Shown here: positions 22,007-33,237 of the stretch, in pieces
How the letters are laid out: every line of letters begins with the position of its first letter
Numbering within the stretch: the first letter of the stretch is position 1
Assembly: GCA_963680875.1 (NCBI GenBank)
Contig: OY804575.1
Coordinates: forward strand, 105,951,505-106,015,504
Reading direction: 5' to 3'
Origin: Bathymodiolus brooksi
Taxonomy: Eukaryota; Mollusca; Bivalvia; Mytilida; Modiolidae
Length of the DNA: 64,000 nt
Notes under the pieces: generated by a model
What the model was told of the DNA's origin: nothing
What the model saw: only the letters and a program-made list of their open reading frames with translations
Databases searched by the model: none
Made by a program: the position numbers and the translations under genes

Positions 22007-23159
22007 CTGAAAAATAATAATATCATGAATTTAATTGCAACAATAATAAAAACAAATAACACGAATTTAAGTAGATTTAACAGAAATTGCGGTTAGAAGA
22101 CTGGTGGGTAGTTACAACACATGTTCGTCTTTAAGAGAAGAAATACACGCGTTTGCTGGTTTATCCATTAATACTAGTTGCTGGTCATTCATACGCAGGT
22201 TCAGCTTGTGATATCTTCTGGATATTATCATGGTTTAAATCGGCCGTCCATCTTTGTTATGTTTGAAAGGAGAATGGAGCAATCAAATTAATTGGATAGA
22301 TTATCGTCTTTAAGATGTTTTTTTTTCAAAAAAAAGGAATGTGAAAAGAAACACAGCGAATATTAAAATGTTTGCATGCACCACGGATCTGCATATAAAT
22401 ATATGAAATCGTCCAGAAATGATGTGCGTAATTTTCCGGAAATATTCATATGCGTAGTAAGGTTTACCAGCAGTTGTTTTCCTTGCATTGTTCACATAGC
22501 TAATGATGAACGTCATGTTAGAATTACAAGTAATACACCCCTTGAGTCCTCTCCTGTTAAAATAAAATTGAACAAACTAGTGTACCTTATGACATGGGAT
22601 GCAGTGTTTTTAAAACAGTTTTTGTTGAAAACTTATGGTTATTTTGTGTACATTGATGATGAAATAATATCTTGTCTCTGATATGCATTATTATTAATTT
22701 GTAGCATTTTTAGGTGAAAATCTCTTAATTAAAAGTTGGGTGTATAAATCGCAAACCCACACTTTACTCCCTAGATTGTGATTGGTTCAGGAAGGTACAC
22801 GCATTTCAATGTTACTGATAATGAAAAGCAAACCCGGATGGAGCTTTATTAAATTTCACCAAGCGGAACAATTATTTTTCAGGATGGTTCGAATTATCAA
22901 ACAATACTACTCCGTTGCCATTTGAGACAAACTAATTTGGATAAAAAATTAAATAGAGTGGGTGCAAAAAGCGGGGTACTTTTTGAACAAGGGCATTAAT
23001 CAAGTTTAGCAAATTACATACACCAACATTGCTTTCACAGGTATTCCTGCCTCCATCGAAAATATAACAAAACCACAATGGGAATATTTATGATACAAAA
23101 TTACACCAAAAAGCACCCTCTTGTCGATAGTAAGCGAATTTTATACACTTAATATCGAA

Positions 23160-23240
23160 AACGAGCCTTTGTGGTTTTAGTAGATAGCCATCTACCGCAC
23201 TCGCGGAGAGCACGCTAACCATTCCACCACCAATGCGGTT
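23160..23240 (-). repeat. tRNA-like SINE fragment
   Basis: The minus strand reads GGTGGAATGGTTAGCGTGCT, then GCGAGTGCGGTAGATGGC, with an A-box-like start. A diverged relative lies at 26490-26575. It does not fold as a complete tRNA by eye, so not called a tRNA gene. Confidence 0.4.
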
Positions 23241-23449
23241 ATGTCTAAGCACTAAATGTACGTATTAGAATTAAGATTCCATTGGTCAACTATATTAGGC
23301 AAATAGAAAAGAGAAGCAAATGATAGCTATTAATACTAATTGTGTCTGTTGCTGTTTAAATACTTTTGTGATTTGTGAGATGAAAAAAAAACGAAATTGT
23401 TTCATAATATACGATTTCGCTATATTTTTCTCTTTTGTTAATACATATA

Positions 23450-23515
23450 CATGATGAAGGTTATTCCAGTAACGTGTTGTGAGCACTAAATTTGATATCT
23501 ACGTTTTTACTATAT
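23450..23515 (+). repeat. Interspersed mussel-type repeat, copy 3
   Basis: Contains GAAGGTTATTCCAGTAACG and CTAAATTTGATATCTACG, almost the same as copy 1. Confidence 0.65.
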
Positions 23516-23900
23516 CAATCGAGTACACCTCTGTGATATTGATGATCGTGTCTGTTACTTGAGTTATTTACTTTGTTTTTTGTTTCTGTAAAAAATTAAA
23601 TTTGAATATGTACATGTATCAATCAATTTCAGTTTTATATTTGACTTCAGAAAAGGACGTGATAATGGTATGTCTGTACATAATCTACGAACATAACCGT
23701 CAACACACGAAGGTGTCAATTTAACTAAGGATGCCATTCTCTTTATCTATGTTGCGGTCTGGGAATTTCCGTACAAAATATTATAGATATATATCGTTTT
23801 AAACTTGTATAATAGTATGGACTAACGGAACTGGTGATAGAAATCGGCATTAATACTATAAGTAGCTAATTGGTATTGACTAAGTATGTATTAAAAGTAC

Positions 23901-24035
23901 CTGTACTACAGGTAATGCCTTCATATCCACGTTGACATCCACCAGCAGGACATGTACCGTGTTCACGATCACATGGCTGGTTGGTACAGTGGAAATTACT
24001 AGCACAGTTATAGACAAATGCTCCCGATTCACATA
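23901..24035 (-). CDS. Receptor EGF-like exon, open
   Basis: 135 bases, phase 1-1, between TTTATTTTGTAG and GTACTT. It encodes CESGAFVYNC, CTNQPCDREHGTCPAGGC and QRGYEGITCST. All expected cysteines are present and there is no stop. It is closely related to the adjacent exon at 24423-24557, indicating exon duplication. Confidence 0.78.
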
Positions 24036-24422
24036 CTACAAAATAAATGATAATAGTGTGCATATAGACTAGGGATTAACATACAATTATAGTATTTTGA
24101 TGAGATCAATGCAACGATTTATACACCATATGAAATTATGTCGATCGTACATGTAGGTGCAGTTCGAGGTTGGATATATTTATCTAGTCTATGAATCCAA
24201 GTATTGACCGATATCAAAAGGCTATCATTGTTTTATTATTTTAATTTATTATTAATATTATTACTATCTAACTTTCTTGTTTAATTTATTGAGGAAAACA
24301 TCACCTTCAATGACTTTCAATATTAACCAAAAATTTGAATCGATAAAAATGTTAATGTGTGTCAATGCTTATTACAATGTCTTGCATTTAATCCTTTAAA
24401 ACTTCAAATAATAAATTTGTAC

Positions 24423-24557
24423 CTGTACTGCAAGTATTCCCTTTGTATCCAAGTTGATATCCACCAGCAGGACACGTTCCATTTAGAGGATTACATAGTT
24501 GATTGATTCAGTGACACATACTAGAACATTGATTTCCAAATGTTCTCGATGCACATG
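24423..24557 (-). pseudogene. Receptor EGF-like exon with TGA at a Cys position
   Basis: 135 bases, phase 1-1, between TTTTGCAG and GTACAA. It reads CASRTFGNQCSSMCH, TGA (24508-24510), INQLCNPLNGTCPAGG, then Tyr where the sister exon has Cys. Relative to 23901-24035, two cysteines are lost. Confidence 0.75.
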
Positions 24558-25415
24558 CTGCAAAATGAATGTATTTTCTGTGCATATTAAGTAAGCAATA
24601 ATACCTTATATATAATGGGTATAAGCTTTCATTCAATAGGTTTCTTACGCTTTTAAAACCATATGCACTGAGGTATCCAACTGCCTTCGCTTTGTATAAA
24701 GCTGAAGTAATAATTTTGTTCCATAACGTTTGTTTCTTGGAATACATTTTCGTCGTTACAATTGTATGTTATGCCTTTAGAAAATAGTTATATTATGTCT
24801 TGACAATGAGTAGCATAGTGTCTTTATTTCTCAGACAAAAACAAAGAACTGTTGTCTTTGTCTTTTCGATTTTGAATTAAAGATTGACCCTTCAGTTTTC
24901 TCTAACGATTGTTTTTGTTTGCTCCCGCCTGCCCATCGATAGGTTATTTTCAATTACCTTGACTTTGTGTAAAATTCCTTCCTTCATGTGGTTAGGGGAA
25001 AAGAGATGTCGTCTCAGGGGAAAATTGGCATTCAGTTGGCTTCACTCTTATGACCATTGATACCTTTATGAAACTATTGAACAGTTTAACCCACGTATTG
25101 GCGGCAACAAATGCCACATTGCAAAAGGTGAATGACCTTGCAAGATTTGCAGTTAACGTTGATAATGGTGACATTTTTTTCAACCTCCACCGTGACTTTG
25201 CTGTGTAAAATCGGTGTTGCTTCAATATTTTTGCAATTCAAGCAGCGTCTATTCAACAACATTTACATTTACATTTTCTGGTTTATTAATGGAATACATA
25301 TGTAACTCGACTCTTACGGAATTCGTTGAGAATCTTCAGTTAAAGTGTATTCTGTGTGACTTACTTCAATTACACAAGACAATAAAACATTAGAAATAGC
25401 TATTAGTTAACTTAC
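24558..25415 (-). other. Receptor intron
   Basis: No supported gene. Frames at 24992-25225 look moderately protein-like on either strand but match nothing that I know and have no splice context. Confidence 0.4.
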
Positions 25416-25690
25416 ACTTGTCACAATAGTCCCCACGTCGACCTATTTTACAACCTTGTGTACATTTACCTGTGGCAGTATCACATATATCATTTAGACA
25501 GTTAGCAAATAAAAAAAATAACAACAAAAACGTGTACATAATGATCTTAAAAAGATCTATACATTACGCCGGTCACAATTGTCTCCATCCTAGCCTATTG
25601 TTCAGCCCCACACACAGTTACCATTACCAGGATAACAATGTCCATCAACACACATAGCTGGACATGGTTTACTGCAGTCACTACCCTACC
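25416..25690 (-). pseudogene. Receptor EGF-like exon(s), heavily decayed
   Basis: Reading from 25690 down: GW, TAG, GSDCSKPCPAMCVDGHC, then YPGNGNCVWG, TGA, TIG, TAG, DGDNCD, and after a divergent AT-rich stretch NCLNDICDTATGKCTQGC, KIGRRGDYCDK and a GTAAG donor at 25411-25415. These are two EGF-like units with three stops in the first; Tyr, Cys and Trp codons appear to have become stops. Confidence 0.65.
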
Positions 25691-27203
25691 AACCTTAATA
25701 ACATCCTATATATATATATATAATAGTATTGTATTGTTTGAATATTCCCTTGTCATATTAATATTGCAACAAGTCAAAAAATACGTTTACTGTGTGGTTT
25801 AACTATGCAAATCTTTTGATTATTTCTGAAATCATGGATGTTCAAAAAATGCTTTTAGTGGACGAAACATAAATTAGGAGCTTACTTTTGTTGCTTTTCA
25901 ATAGAAAAGGGGATGGCTACTCTTAACGCTGTTGAATGGATTGTTTGTATGTCTCTGCATAATTTCTTCCCATCCGATTAGAAAACAACTAATGTGTTAT
26001 TGCATCGAAGAGGATACATTGGTCTCAGCAAGATATAACACAAGTCTCACCTACTATAGTACTCATTTATATGGTCATCTAATACGTAGCACAGTGCCGT
26101 CTTGACAGCATCATAGGCCCGCGGGTAAAGCAGTGCATTGTGGTTCTTACCTACTCAACCACAAGAAATACAATGTAAATGGTCGATAAGATTAAACATA
26201 TGTCTATTGTATTGGTATTTAACCATTAAAACCACATGCTGTACACAACATGCAGAGATTAGCATGGGGCACTTATGTTTGTGGGGCGGCCGGGCAACTA
26301 TCCAGTATGTGCATCCGTCAAGAAGGCACTGATGTAACCCCATAAGCTTGCAAACAACACAAGTATCCATTGATAAAAGAAACTGGCGTTTAATTTATTG
26401 CTTAAGATTAACATGTTCTGACTGACTTTACAAAGCGACAATAAATAGTGTGTTTAGGGTAGAAGCAGCAAATACTAGTTTTGTAGACTTTGGATTGACC
26501 CAGCTTAATCCCCAACCCATGATCTACCACACTCGGATAGAAAACGCTAACGATTACACCATCGATACTGCTTAATTCCTTGGTAGTTGTTAAAACAAAT
26601 AACATATGGAAAACTAGGATTAATTTATATCAACAATTAAATAAACGTCATATGACAAAAGTGATACGTAAATGAAAATTATCATTTATGGTTTCCATTT
26701 AAAGACATAGGGTTTGGATCAATCCATATATATATATAGGTATGTTCAGACGAGCCACTGAAATAGGTCGAAGTTTACAATTAACTTATACTTATGTATA
26801 TGATTCGTTCGTATATTATCTATTTCAATATTACAATGAATTGGGATTGTAAGCTATGAGATATCATTGCATCATATGTGTACAATACACAGTGTCTTTA
26901 TTGCAAAGACGAATTCGTTTATATGCATTGGAGAAATTTGTTGTTATAATCTAATCCGATATGGTGTTATATTGATATATGACTATTATTGTGTGTTTAT
27001 TTTGGATTTTAATCTAAGATATGCTTGGGTCACCAACAACTAAGCAATATATAAATGGGTACGGTTCTGGTACTGTTAATTTATGAATGGAAAGGGTTTT
27101 CATGCTGATGGAATATATAAATGGGGGCACTACAACTCCAGTTACTTCCGCCTACCCAATTTTACCGAACGTGTCATTCGTAATAGTAGATACGTTTACT
27201 TAC
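25691..27203 (-). other. Receptor intron
   Basis: Apart from the SINE fragment near 26.5 kb nothing is recognised; several short AT repeats (25708-25722, 26726-26737). Confidence 0.4.
26490..26575 (-). repeat. tRNA-like SINE fragment
   Basis: The minus strand reads ATCGATGGTGTAATCGTTAG, then CCGAGTGTGGTAGATCATGG, related to 23160-23240. Confidence 0.35.
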
Positions 27204-27440
27204 AGTTTACCTCGATATGACACAGTTCTAGTATCGCTTCAGTACTGTATCCTGCAGGGTCATTACCGCCTTCGTCCCGTTCATTATATAAAATAACAAA
27301 CTATCCTAAGTTATTACAAATAACATCCTGATATACGGGTGGAAGTTCTGGTCCTTTGTCATGATAACAGAGATGACCATCAGTCGTTGATGTACTTGAG
27401 TTACTAACGTACAAAGAATATCCGGCAAGACGGTGCCTGT
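27204..27440 (-). pseudogene. Receptor fucolectin-like domain exon 3 with in-frame TAG
   Basis: 237 bases, phase 1-1, between ATTTTGACAG and GTAAGT. It encodes HRLAGYSLYVSNSSTSTTDG, CYHDKGPELPP, VICNNLG, TAG (27301-27303), FVILYNERD and ILELCHIEV: the second half of a fucolectin/F5-8-type-C-like domain. The paralogous exon at 57153-57392 has Lys at the stop position and is otherwise co-linear. Confidence 0.8.
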
Positions 27441-29498
27441 CTGTCAAAATAATAAATATAGTATTATAAAGATCAAAACCTGACTTAAAAATGGTTCACA
27501 TGCAATAGGAGAAAAAGGGAAGCCAATAAATAACGCAAGACACATATCAATATAGAAAGACAAATATATAATGTACAAATAAAATACTCCTTGTTGAAAA
27601 GTATTCAGTCAAATGCATACACATGACGAACAATGCTATTGACAATTATATTTCGGTTCAAAATTATTGTTTCCCTTTTTTGTCTCACGATAGCCTTGTG
27701 GCCTATTTAATAGTTACATGATGATTGAGGACATCGTATCTCTTTAATAGATCTCATATTATCCATATCTGTATAACGAAGTTTAAATATATTAAACGAA
27801 AGTCAAACAGTGACGAATAGCAATTCCACAAACCTCATCAAAACGAACAGCAGTAAGACTTCAAGAAAACAGCATAATTAGTACCCATTTGAAATACGTG
27901 TTGTTTGTTGTAAAACCTGTCCACCATACACAATTATGTTGTCGACAAAAACAAGTGTAGTATTAAAAGATCATTTTTTATAGTATTTTTGTGAAGACTT
28001 GTCTTTGCCCATCTGCTTTGGTCATATATATTAAGAACCAATTACTTTAATCAAGTATTAAGCTTGGTGTGAGGGATGGTGGTTTAAAGGGCATATTGAA
28101 AGTCAATTGTTTTAATACTGTTGCTAAAATGGAAATACCTATGTTTAATAAACTCTAATAGACCTTCAGAATACTGGAAGATGTACATCTGATTCACAGT
28201 TTCAGTGTAAAAATACTTTTGAAAGTCAGAGTTGTGTGTTAATAAAATACAATATTGTGGAAATATATTTCGTTGGACATTTGGCTGACCTATGTATTGT
28301 TCACTTCTTGTATCTATGAATATGCAGGGCATGTATTTAATACAGGACTGATTTATAATTGACAAGAATTTCCTTAATGTTTGTTAGTGCTGTGGGTAGG
28401 ATTACCAATTAAATTGTATATTTCCAGTCCCTTAATTAAGTAATGTATATGCCATGTTCTCCACATACATACGTTATGTGAGGTCTTGTTAGCTGGTATA
28501 GCGCCTTATTTTGTTAGCGGTGTCGGAATAGAATTACACCAGTCATTAAATTGCAACTGGAAAAACATGCCATTAAGGTTGGATAGACGATTTGCAACAT
28601 CCGTGCCCTTGAAAATAGATGAAGAATGTATGCCCATTATTTAAGTCTCTGAAATCTAAGCTTCTATTAACTACCTCACGACACTAAAATATTTTGCTTG
28701 TAATGCGAATTGTATGATATAAGACCCAACGGTGCTGTTAAGTTATATTTAAATGAATTTATTTCTATTCACAATATTTTGTCTTTTGCTTTTTAGAAGC
28801 GCAGCCTTGTCAATAAAGTTTACGCTTTACAGTAAAACGTCGATATTGAAATTCACTCTGCACCTATGTTTGTAATTTTGGTGGTAATAGTTGTAGTATA
28901 TGGAATAATTTGTACACACTTATCTTTAAAGTATGGAGGTTCATTGTTAGCTCACTATTAATTGGTTGTGATGAAAGACATGGTGAAAGCTGCGATTATG
29001 CATACATTTTTTGCTACAATAGCTTAGAGATAAACGTATCTCCATGGTGTCTATGTAATCCAACAGGCTGGAAGAATCTACCAACTGAATGTTTTAATGT
29101 GACTATGGTTCAGATCAATGTATACAATGATAAAACGTCCCTGCTTGGCCATTAACCAAATGTACACGTCTTATAAATATTAAGACTAATCGACAGTTTG
29201 CAATAAGCGAATGCATTTAGCTGCTCTCACATTTTAACGTTTATCTATGTTTTTACCAATGTGGTTCAATTTTCCCTCTTTCTGTGATGTTTTTCTGTTG
29301 AGTTTTGTAGCTGTTTCGACATTGTAGTTTTTATTTTATTTTCATTTTATTTTTTTGTTAAAATATGCAAGTCAATGATGATAACAAACTGAATTGACAA
29401 ATGACCACGGATATGTTCCACTTGTCGTAAACGCTTCAAATTTGTCTGCATAGTCAGATATATTTCACAAGGGAATATTGAGTGGACCTTGAACTTAC
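27441..29498 (-). other. Receptor intron 2
   Basis: Holds a plus-strand EGF-like fragment at 28950-29105; otherwise nothing supported. Confidence 0.45.
28950..29105 (+). other. EGF-like fragment on the opposite strand
   Basis: The plus-strand frame reads GCDERHGESCDYAYIFC, then SPWCLCNPTGWKN and ECF, spacing C-x7-C-x6-C-x11-C-x-C-x10-C, which fits the EGF consensus. It lies in intron 2 of the minus-strand receptor, antisense to it. There is a weak TTGTTAG acceptor upstream and no clear donor. It could be an exon of an unseen gene, or a transposed or inverted exon. Confidence 0.4.
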
Positions 29499-29732
29499 CG
29501 CAACTTCGGAAGTAAATCTTGACATTTGTAATATGTATTGTATCAACAGGAAACATCAACATCCACCACGCCCTATACCGCGTAGGAGAATACTGTGTTA
29601 CAGCACATGATCCACTAAGGAGGTCATGTGTAGGTCCACCAGTAATGGCTAAATCTGCTGTCAAGTTAAGGTTTCTATATTGCCAATAATAATATGAGCT
29701 TTGGGAGGCAGTTCCGTTTGGTGATAGGTTTT
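29499..29732 (-). CDS. Receptor fucolectin-like domain exon 2
   Basis: 234 bases, phase 1-1, between TTTCAATACACAG and GTAAGT. It encodes NLSPNGTASQSSYYYWQY, NLTADLAITGGPT, GSCAVTQ and WWMLMFPVDTIHITNVKIYF, the first half of a fucolectin (FTP)/F5-8-type-C-like carbohydrate-binding fold (ASQSS, the WWMLMFP core strand). Open; co-linear with 56168-56404. Confidence 0.8.
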
Positions 29733-30294
29733 CTGTGTATTGAAATAACATTAATCATGGTTAATTACAATAAAATAGAACATCGTTAACTCCGATAAGC
29801 AGTGCACTCGGTTATCTCAAAGTATATATCTAACAAGATCGTAGTTGAAATTTGTATATCCTTAATAACTCGAGAACTCGACTAAAGTAAAATCGTATGG
29901 CCTTTCGATGTTGATTCAACAAGGTTTTACATTTATAAACCAAAAATCATCAGCAATATTGTTTTCCTATAGAGGTCAATTATTTAGGTGATTAAGAGTC
30001 ATTAATGACCCTATTACAAAATATACTATTATAGTTTCGTGTTGTGCTATCCATTACGAAGTCTGCATACAAACTATGTTCCGCTCGTCTTTACCTCCAG
30101 TTTGTTGCTTTATTTACATTATTGGTGTTTACGTGCGCATAGTAGTGTTTTGCTTTTCTTCGTCTTGAGTATCCGATGTTGCCAGTTTCTTTGGGTTGTA
30201 CTATTTTGATTGCCCTTCGGTATTATCTAACGTTTATTTACTATAGTAACAGCAAAAGAAATGCATGTGTTATTTTACTATATATTTTGTATGT

Positions 30295-30445
30295 CAAGCA
30301 ATAACTAATTCTTCCCGCGGAATACTGCATATAGCTGTAATAACTATTCGGGAATATGCACGTACCGGAAAATATTTTAGCGCAGAATTGCACGTCGAAC
30401 TAATAACTGGTATTAAAATCCACCTGTGATGTAAATCTATTGTCA
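30295..30445 (+). repeat. CG-containing interspersed repeat, copy 1
   Basis: Shares TTCCCGCGG, CTGCA and TTGCACGTCGAACTAATAAC with 30757-30930. Confidence 0.5.
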
Positions 30446-30571
30446 AGACTCTCCATTATTTTTAAGGAATGAAGAGTTATTGTTCTCTTTGTACTTTAGA
30501 TACTATACACATACTTTTTTTGTTACAAGATTAATAATTAATAAAAGTGCAATGGGTGGATTTTAAGTTGG

Positions 30572-30677
30572 AGAATGTCCTCGTATCTCTCCATTCCTTA
30601 AATACAATGGGCCTTGGCCCCTTCGGGGCCTCGGCTCCATTATTTTTAAGGAATGGAGAGTTACTTGGACATTCTCC
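30572..30677. repeat. ~105-bp imperfect hairpin
   Basis: Arms GAGAATGTCC...CTCTCCATTCCTTAAA and ATTTTTAAGGAATGGAGAG...GGACATTCTC flank a GGCCCCTTCGGGGCC centre. A fold-back or MITE-like unit of the kind frequent in mussel DNA. Confidence 0.75.
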
Positions 30678-30756
30678 TATGCTTATTATACTTTACTATA
30701 GAAACCAAGCAAGAACTAATTAAGATATTTTTAAGTTTTATTCCATGGAACAAGAA

Positions 30757-30930
30757 ATAACTCATTATTCCCGCGGCAAACTGCACGTAGGTCAAATAAC
30801 TGTGAAGGAATCTGCACGTAGCACAAAATAACTGTTTGAAATTGGCGCGCATTTGCACGTCGAACCAATAACTAGATAGTTCCCTCAGCACGTCGAACCA
30901 ATAACTAGTTATTTCCCTCATATTATTTCA
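30757..30930 (+). repeat. CG-containing interspersed repeat, copy 2
   Basis: Contains ATTCCCGCGGCAAACTGCAC and a tandem AGCACGTCGAACCAATAACT; related to 30295-30445. Confidence 0.5.
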
Positions 30931-30931
30931 G

Positions 30932-31000
30932 CATAATAATACAGTTATGTCCTTCATGAGAAGTTAATAACTTCTCATGAAGGCCATAATTGTATAATAT
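30932..31000. repeat. Long near-perfect palindrome
   Basis: The core CCTTCATGAGAAGTT-AAT-AACTTCTCATGAAGG (30951-30983) is perfect with a 3-base loop; arms extend outward to about 32 bases with few mismatches (ATAATACAGTTATG / CATAATTGTATAAT). Confidence 0.85.
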
Positions 31001-31988
31001 TTATCATCTGCCAATAAAATAAAAATTGATGTCATTGTGAGCGGAGGGCTATGATCAAGCAGGATGTGTAGTGAATTGCAATGACCGTGTCAGTAAGTCA
31101 GAATAAAGCCTAAACGATGACACAAATTAATTGGACTTTGTTAATTTCATGATTAATGCATGCACATATTAACTGAAATGAATCATATATTGTTTGCACT
31201 GTACATTCAATATACAAACGCTGTTCTATCATTTAACTTTTGTTGATTTCCTTATCTGTGGTTTAATGCAATATAATAGCACACAGATTATTATCAATAA
31301 TTATAAAATTCATACAATATCTATATATCCTGCTTTAGAACATATGCTAAAAGTGTCATCGACTAATCGTGAAGTTAATAACATACCATGTTCTTAATAA
31401 GGGATTAAGTAATCACTTTCTAATGTACCAACTATATACCTGCCCAGCCAATCGTGGTATTTACAGTGATACATGGGTGAACGTTATATGTATTTATTAA
31501 TAAATATACCTTTATTGAAAGGAAAAGAAAAAGTATTCACAATTATTTATTTAATCTAAATATCAATTAACATCTAAGTAAAGCGGTTTATAATTCCACT
31601 AAAAATGTTTAATTTTCTTGAAAATCGCAATCCATTTCACGGAGTGCTTGCAAGTTTACATTATCATGCAACCTGTCCTTGTGGTATGGTGCCTACATCT
31701 CAACAGCCCAACTGTTAAAATACTTTAAAAAAATACTAACTGCACAAACAAATAATTAGAAACAGTCGTTAATTTAATAAAGGCATAATTTCAAAATGTT
31801 ACAAACTTCCCAGTAAGAGCATATATTGTTACACATATCCCTAATAGTAAGATCATATATGGCTAAAATATCCCGTATCACAACTTCTGCCACGTGCTCT
31901 CCATTTTATTATTTTAAAGTCCTTCTCTTCTATATGTTGTGTATATTTTGGAAAGCGTAATTCACACCATACGTTAACAAATACTTAC
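31001..31988 (-). other. Receptor intron 1, proximal part
   Basis: No gene or named repeat seen. Confidence 0.4.
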
Positions 31989-32040
31989 TTTGTGACATGA
32001 CAATAGACATCAGTGATATCAATGCAATCAAGATTTTCAT
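31989..32040 (-). CDS. Receptor exon 1, signal peptide
   Basis: ATG at 32038-32040, then KILIALISLMSIVMSQ and a GTAAGT donor after phase-1 A. This is a typical hydrophobic signal peptide, the same length and phase as exon 1 of the paralog (55386-55437). The 18 bases upstream (to 32058) also resemble the paralog leader, following an acceptor-like TTTTCTATTATGAAG, so a further 5-prime non-coding exon is likely. Confidence 0.78.
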
Positions 32041-32169
32041 TGTGTTCTAGTTACCACCTTCATAATAGAAAACAACACTGCAACATGCACACAGAAAAGA
32101 TGAAATCACAATAACTCAATAGATGTCGTAATTTTAAAGACGATATACAATAATAATTTAATTCGGTTT

Positions 32170-32720
32170 GAGTACTGCAAGCTGATTGGCTGATCCGCCT
32201 GGAGAAAATTTTGGCTATGCTCAATAACCTCGGTTGGTATTGTGATGTCACCAACGTATTCATTCGCCAACGACAAATTCAAATAGTCACATGGAATAAT
32301 CGTAATTAAAATCTAGGAATCATTAAATTTTGTTGTAAAAATTAAATCATAAGGAATATTTGAAATTTTTGAACAGGTTTAACCTGGTTTGGAACTGTTT
32401 ACGCTTTTCATAAACCGCGGTTTCCTTGGCGTATACTGCCCCAAACCAGGTGATATCGTATAATCTGTTAAAAAATTTCAAATATTCCTTAAATGATAGA
32501 TAGTAGGAATGTTTTACTGAATAAAATAGATTTTTAAAACATTTTCTATAATACTTGTCAGACAAAACAAATTGGTGAATTTCAATATTGTTATTATATT
32601 CAAGACCTTCACAGGTTTTGTTATTCAAATGACTACAGTCTACTGCACCCGCGAGTGACAATTGTCCTTTAAGGATTTCCAACAACGAAATACGTGCATA
32701 TCACTTTAATTTAAAACGAG
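32170..32720 (-). other. Upstream region of receptor gene with unassigned frame
   Basis: A 112-codon minus-strand frame (32347-32685) contains EGLEYNNNIEIHQFVLSDKY but matches no family I know. Its first third is related to 33945-34100 (same strand), so it is more likely a duplicated repeat than a gene. Confidence 0.35.
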
Positions 32721-32730
32721 GCTAGGACAA
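32560..32730 (-). repeat. Duplicated ~160-bp segment, copy 1
   Basis: On the minus strand shares AACAATATTGAAATTCACCAA and the preceding Leu/Glu-coding run with 33945-34100. Confidence 0.45.
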
Positions 32731-32899
32731 TCACACCAAAAACCAATAAAACATAATAAATCCAGTGAGAACTCTGCAAGATATTTCAACAGTAACGATA
32801 TGACGTACATTTTAATTTGCAATACTTAGATTAAGTTTATACTACCTCTGTTATTAAATTAAAATAAATTATGGTTTTCCTATTATTGTGGTGTTCTCG

Positions 32900-33142
32900 T
32901 AATCGTGATCGTATGGTAGTGAGATTTACAACTACATATGCAACCGGTGTCTATCACCACTAACGATGTGGAGTCGAATCCTGCTCAGGTGATGTGTACT
33001 CGATACAACATTATGTGATAAAAGTTATCATTGGCTTGCGGGAGGTCGGCGGTTTTCTCCTGGTACTTCGGTTGCCTGCACCAATAATACTGATCGCCAC
33101 GATATAGCTGATACATTGTTGAAGGTGACGTTAAGCACCATA
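32900..33142 (+). repeat. Mollusc tRNA-type SINE, plus copy
   Basis: Head GATCGTATGGTAGTGAGATT, middle CTATCACCACTAACG, tail ACTGATCGCCACGATATAGC and TTGTTGAAGGTGACGTTAAG. The same family occurs at 45704, 58046 and 63641 (plus) and, inverted, at 36953, 38141, 39321 and 46792. Confidence 0.75.
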
Positions 33143-33237
33143 ATCCCTTATTATTGTGTCGTCACATGAGGGTCGTATGCAGTCCATTGAATATAGCAAT
33201 TATATAGTATGCAGATGAAATTAAATACATCACATTT

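Larger units (their letters stand above)
22007..23900 (-). other. Receptor intron with repeat fragments
   Basis: Contains a tRNA-like SINE head (about 23160-23240) and an interspersed repeat (23450-23515); otherwise nothing supported. Confidence 0.45.
18821..32058 (-). pseudogene. Fucolectin-EGF transmembrane receptor gene (MEGF10/scavenger-receptor-F-like), ten exons, several with nonsense codons
   Basis: Reconstructed minus-strand exons: 31989-32040 (signal peptide), 29499-29732 and 27204-27440 (fucolectin/F5-8-type-C-like domain), 25416-25683 (two EGF units, badly decayed), 24423-24557, 23901-24035 and 21869-22006 (one EGF each), 20990-21110 (juxtamembrane and transmembrane helix), 19292-19386 (cytoplasmic), 18821-18900 (C-terminus). 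Boundaries follow GT-AG sites and match the paralog at 55365-57392. The family is expected to be a single-pass surface receptor that binds glycans or apoptotic/microbial surfaces. Stops fall at 27301-27303 (TAG), in the 25.6 kb exon (TAG, TGA, TAG), at 24508-24510 (TGA) and at 21981-21983 (TAA). Exons 1, 2, 23901-24035 and the last three are open. All extracellular exons are phase 1-1, so skipping keeps frame. Either a pseudogene or a gene that can splice around damaged modules. Confidence 0.72.

Noticed and set aside
24992..25225. Minus-strand frame of 77 codons and an overlapping plus-strand frame of about 52 codons
   Set aside because: Both look somewhat protein-like but have no known motif and no splice sites joining them to the receptor.
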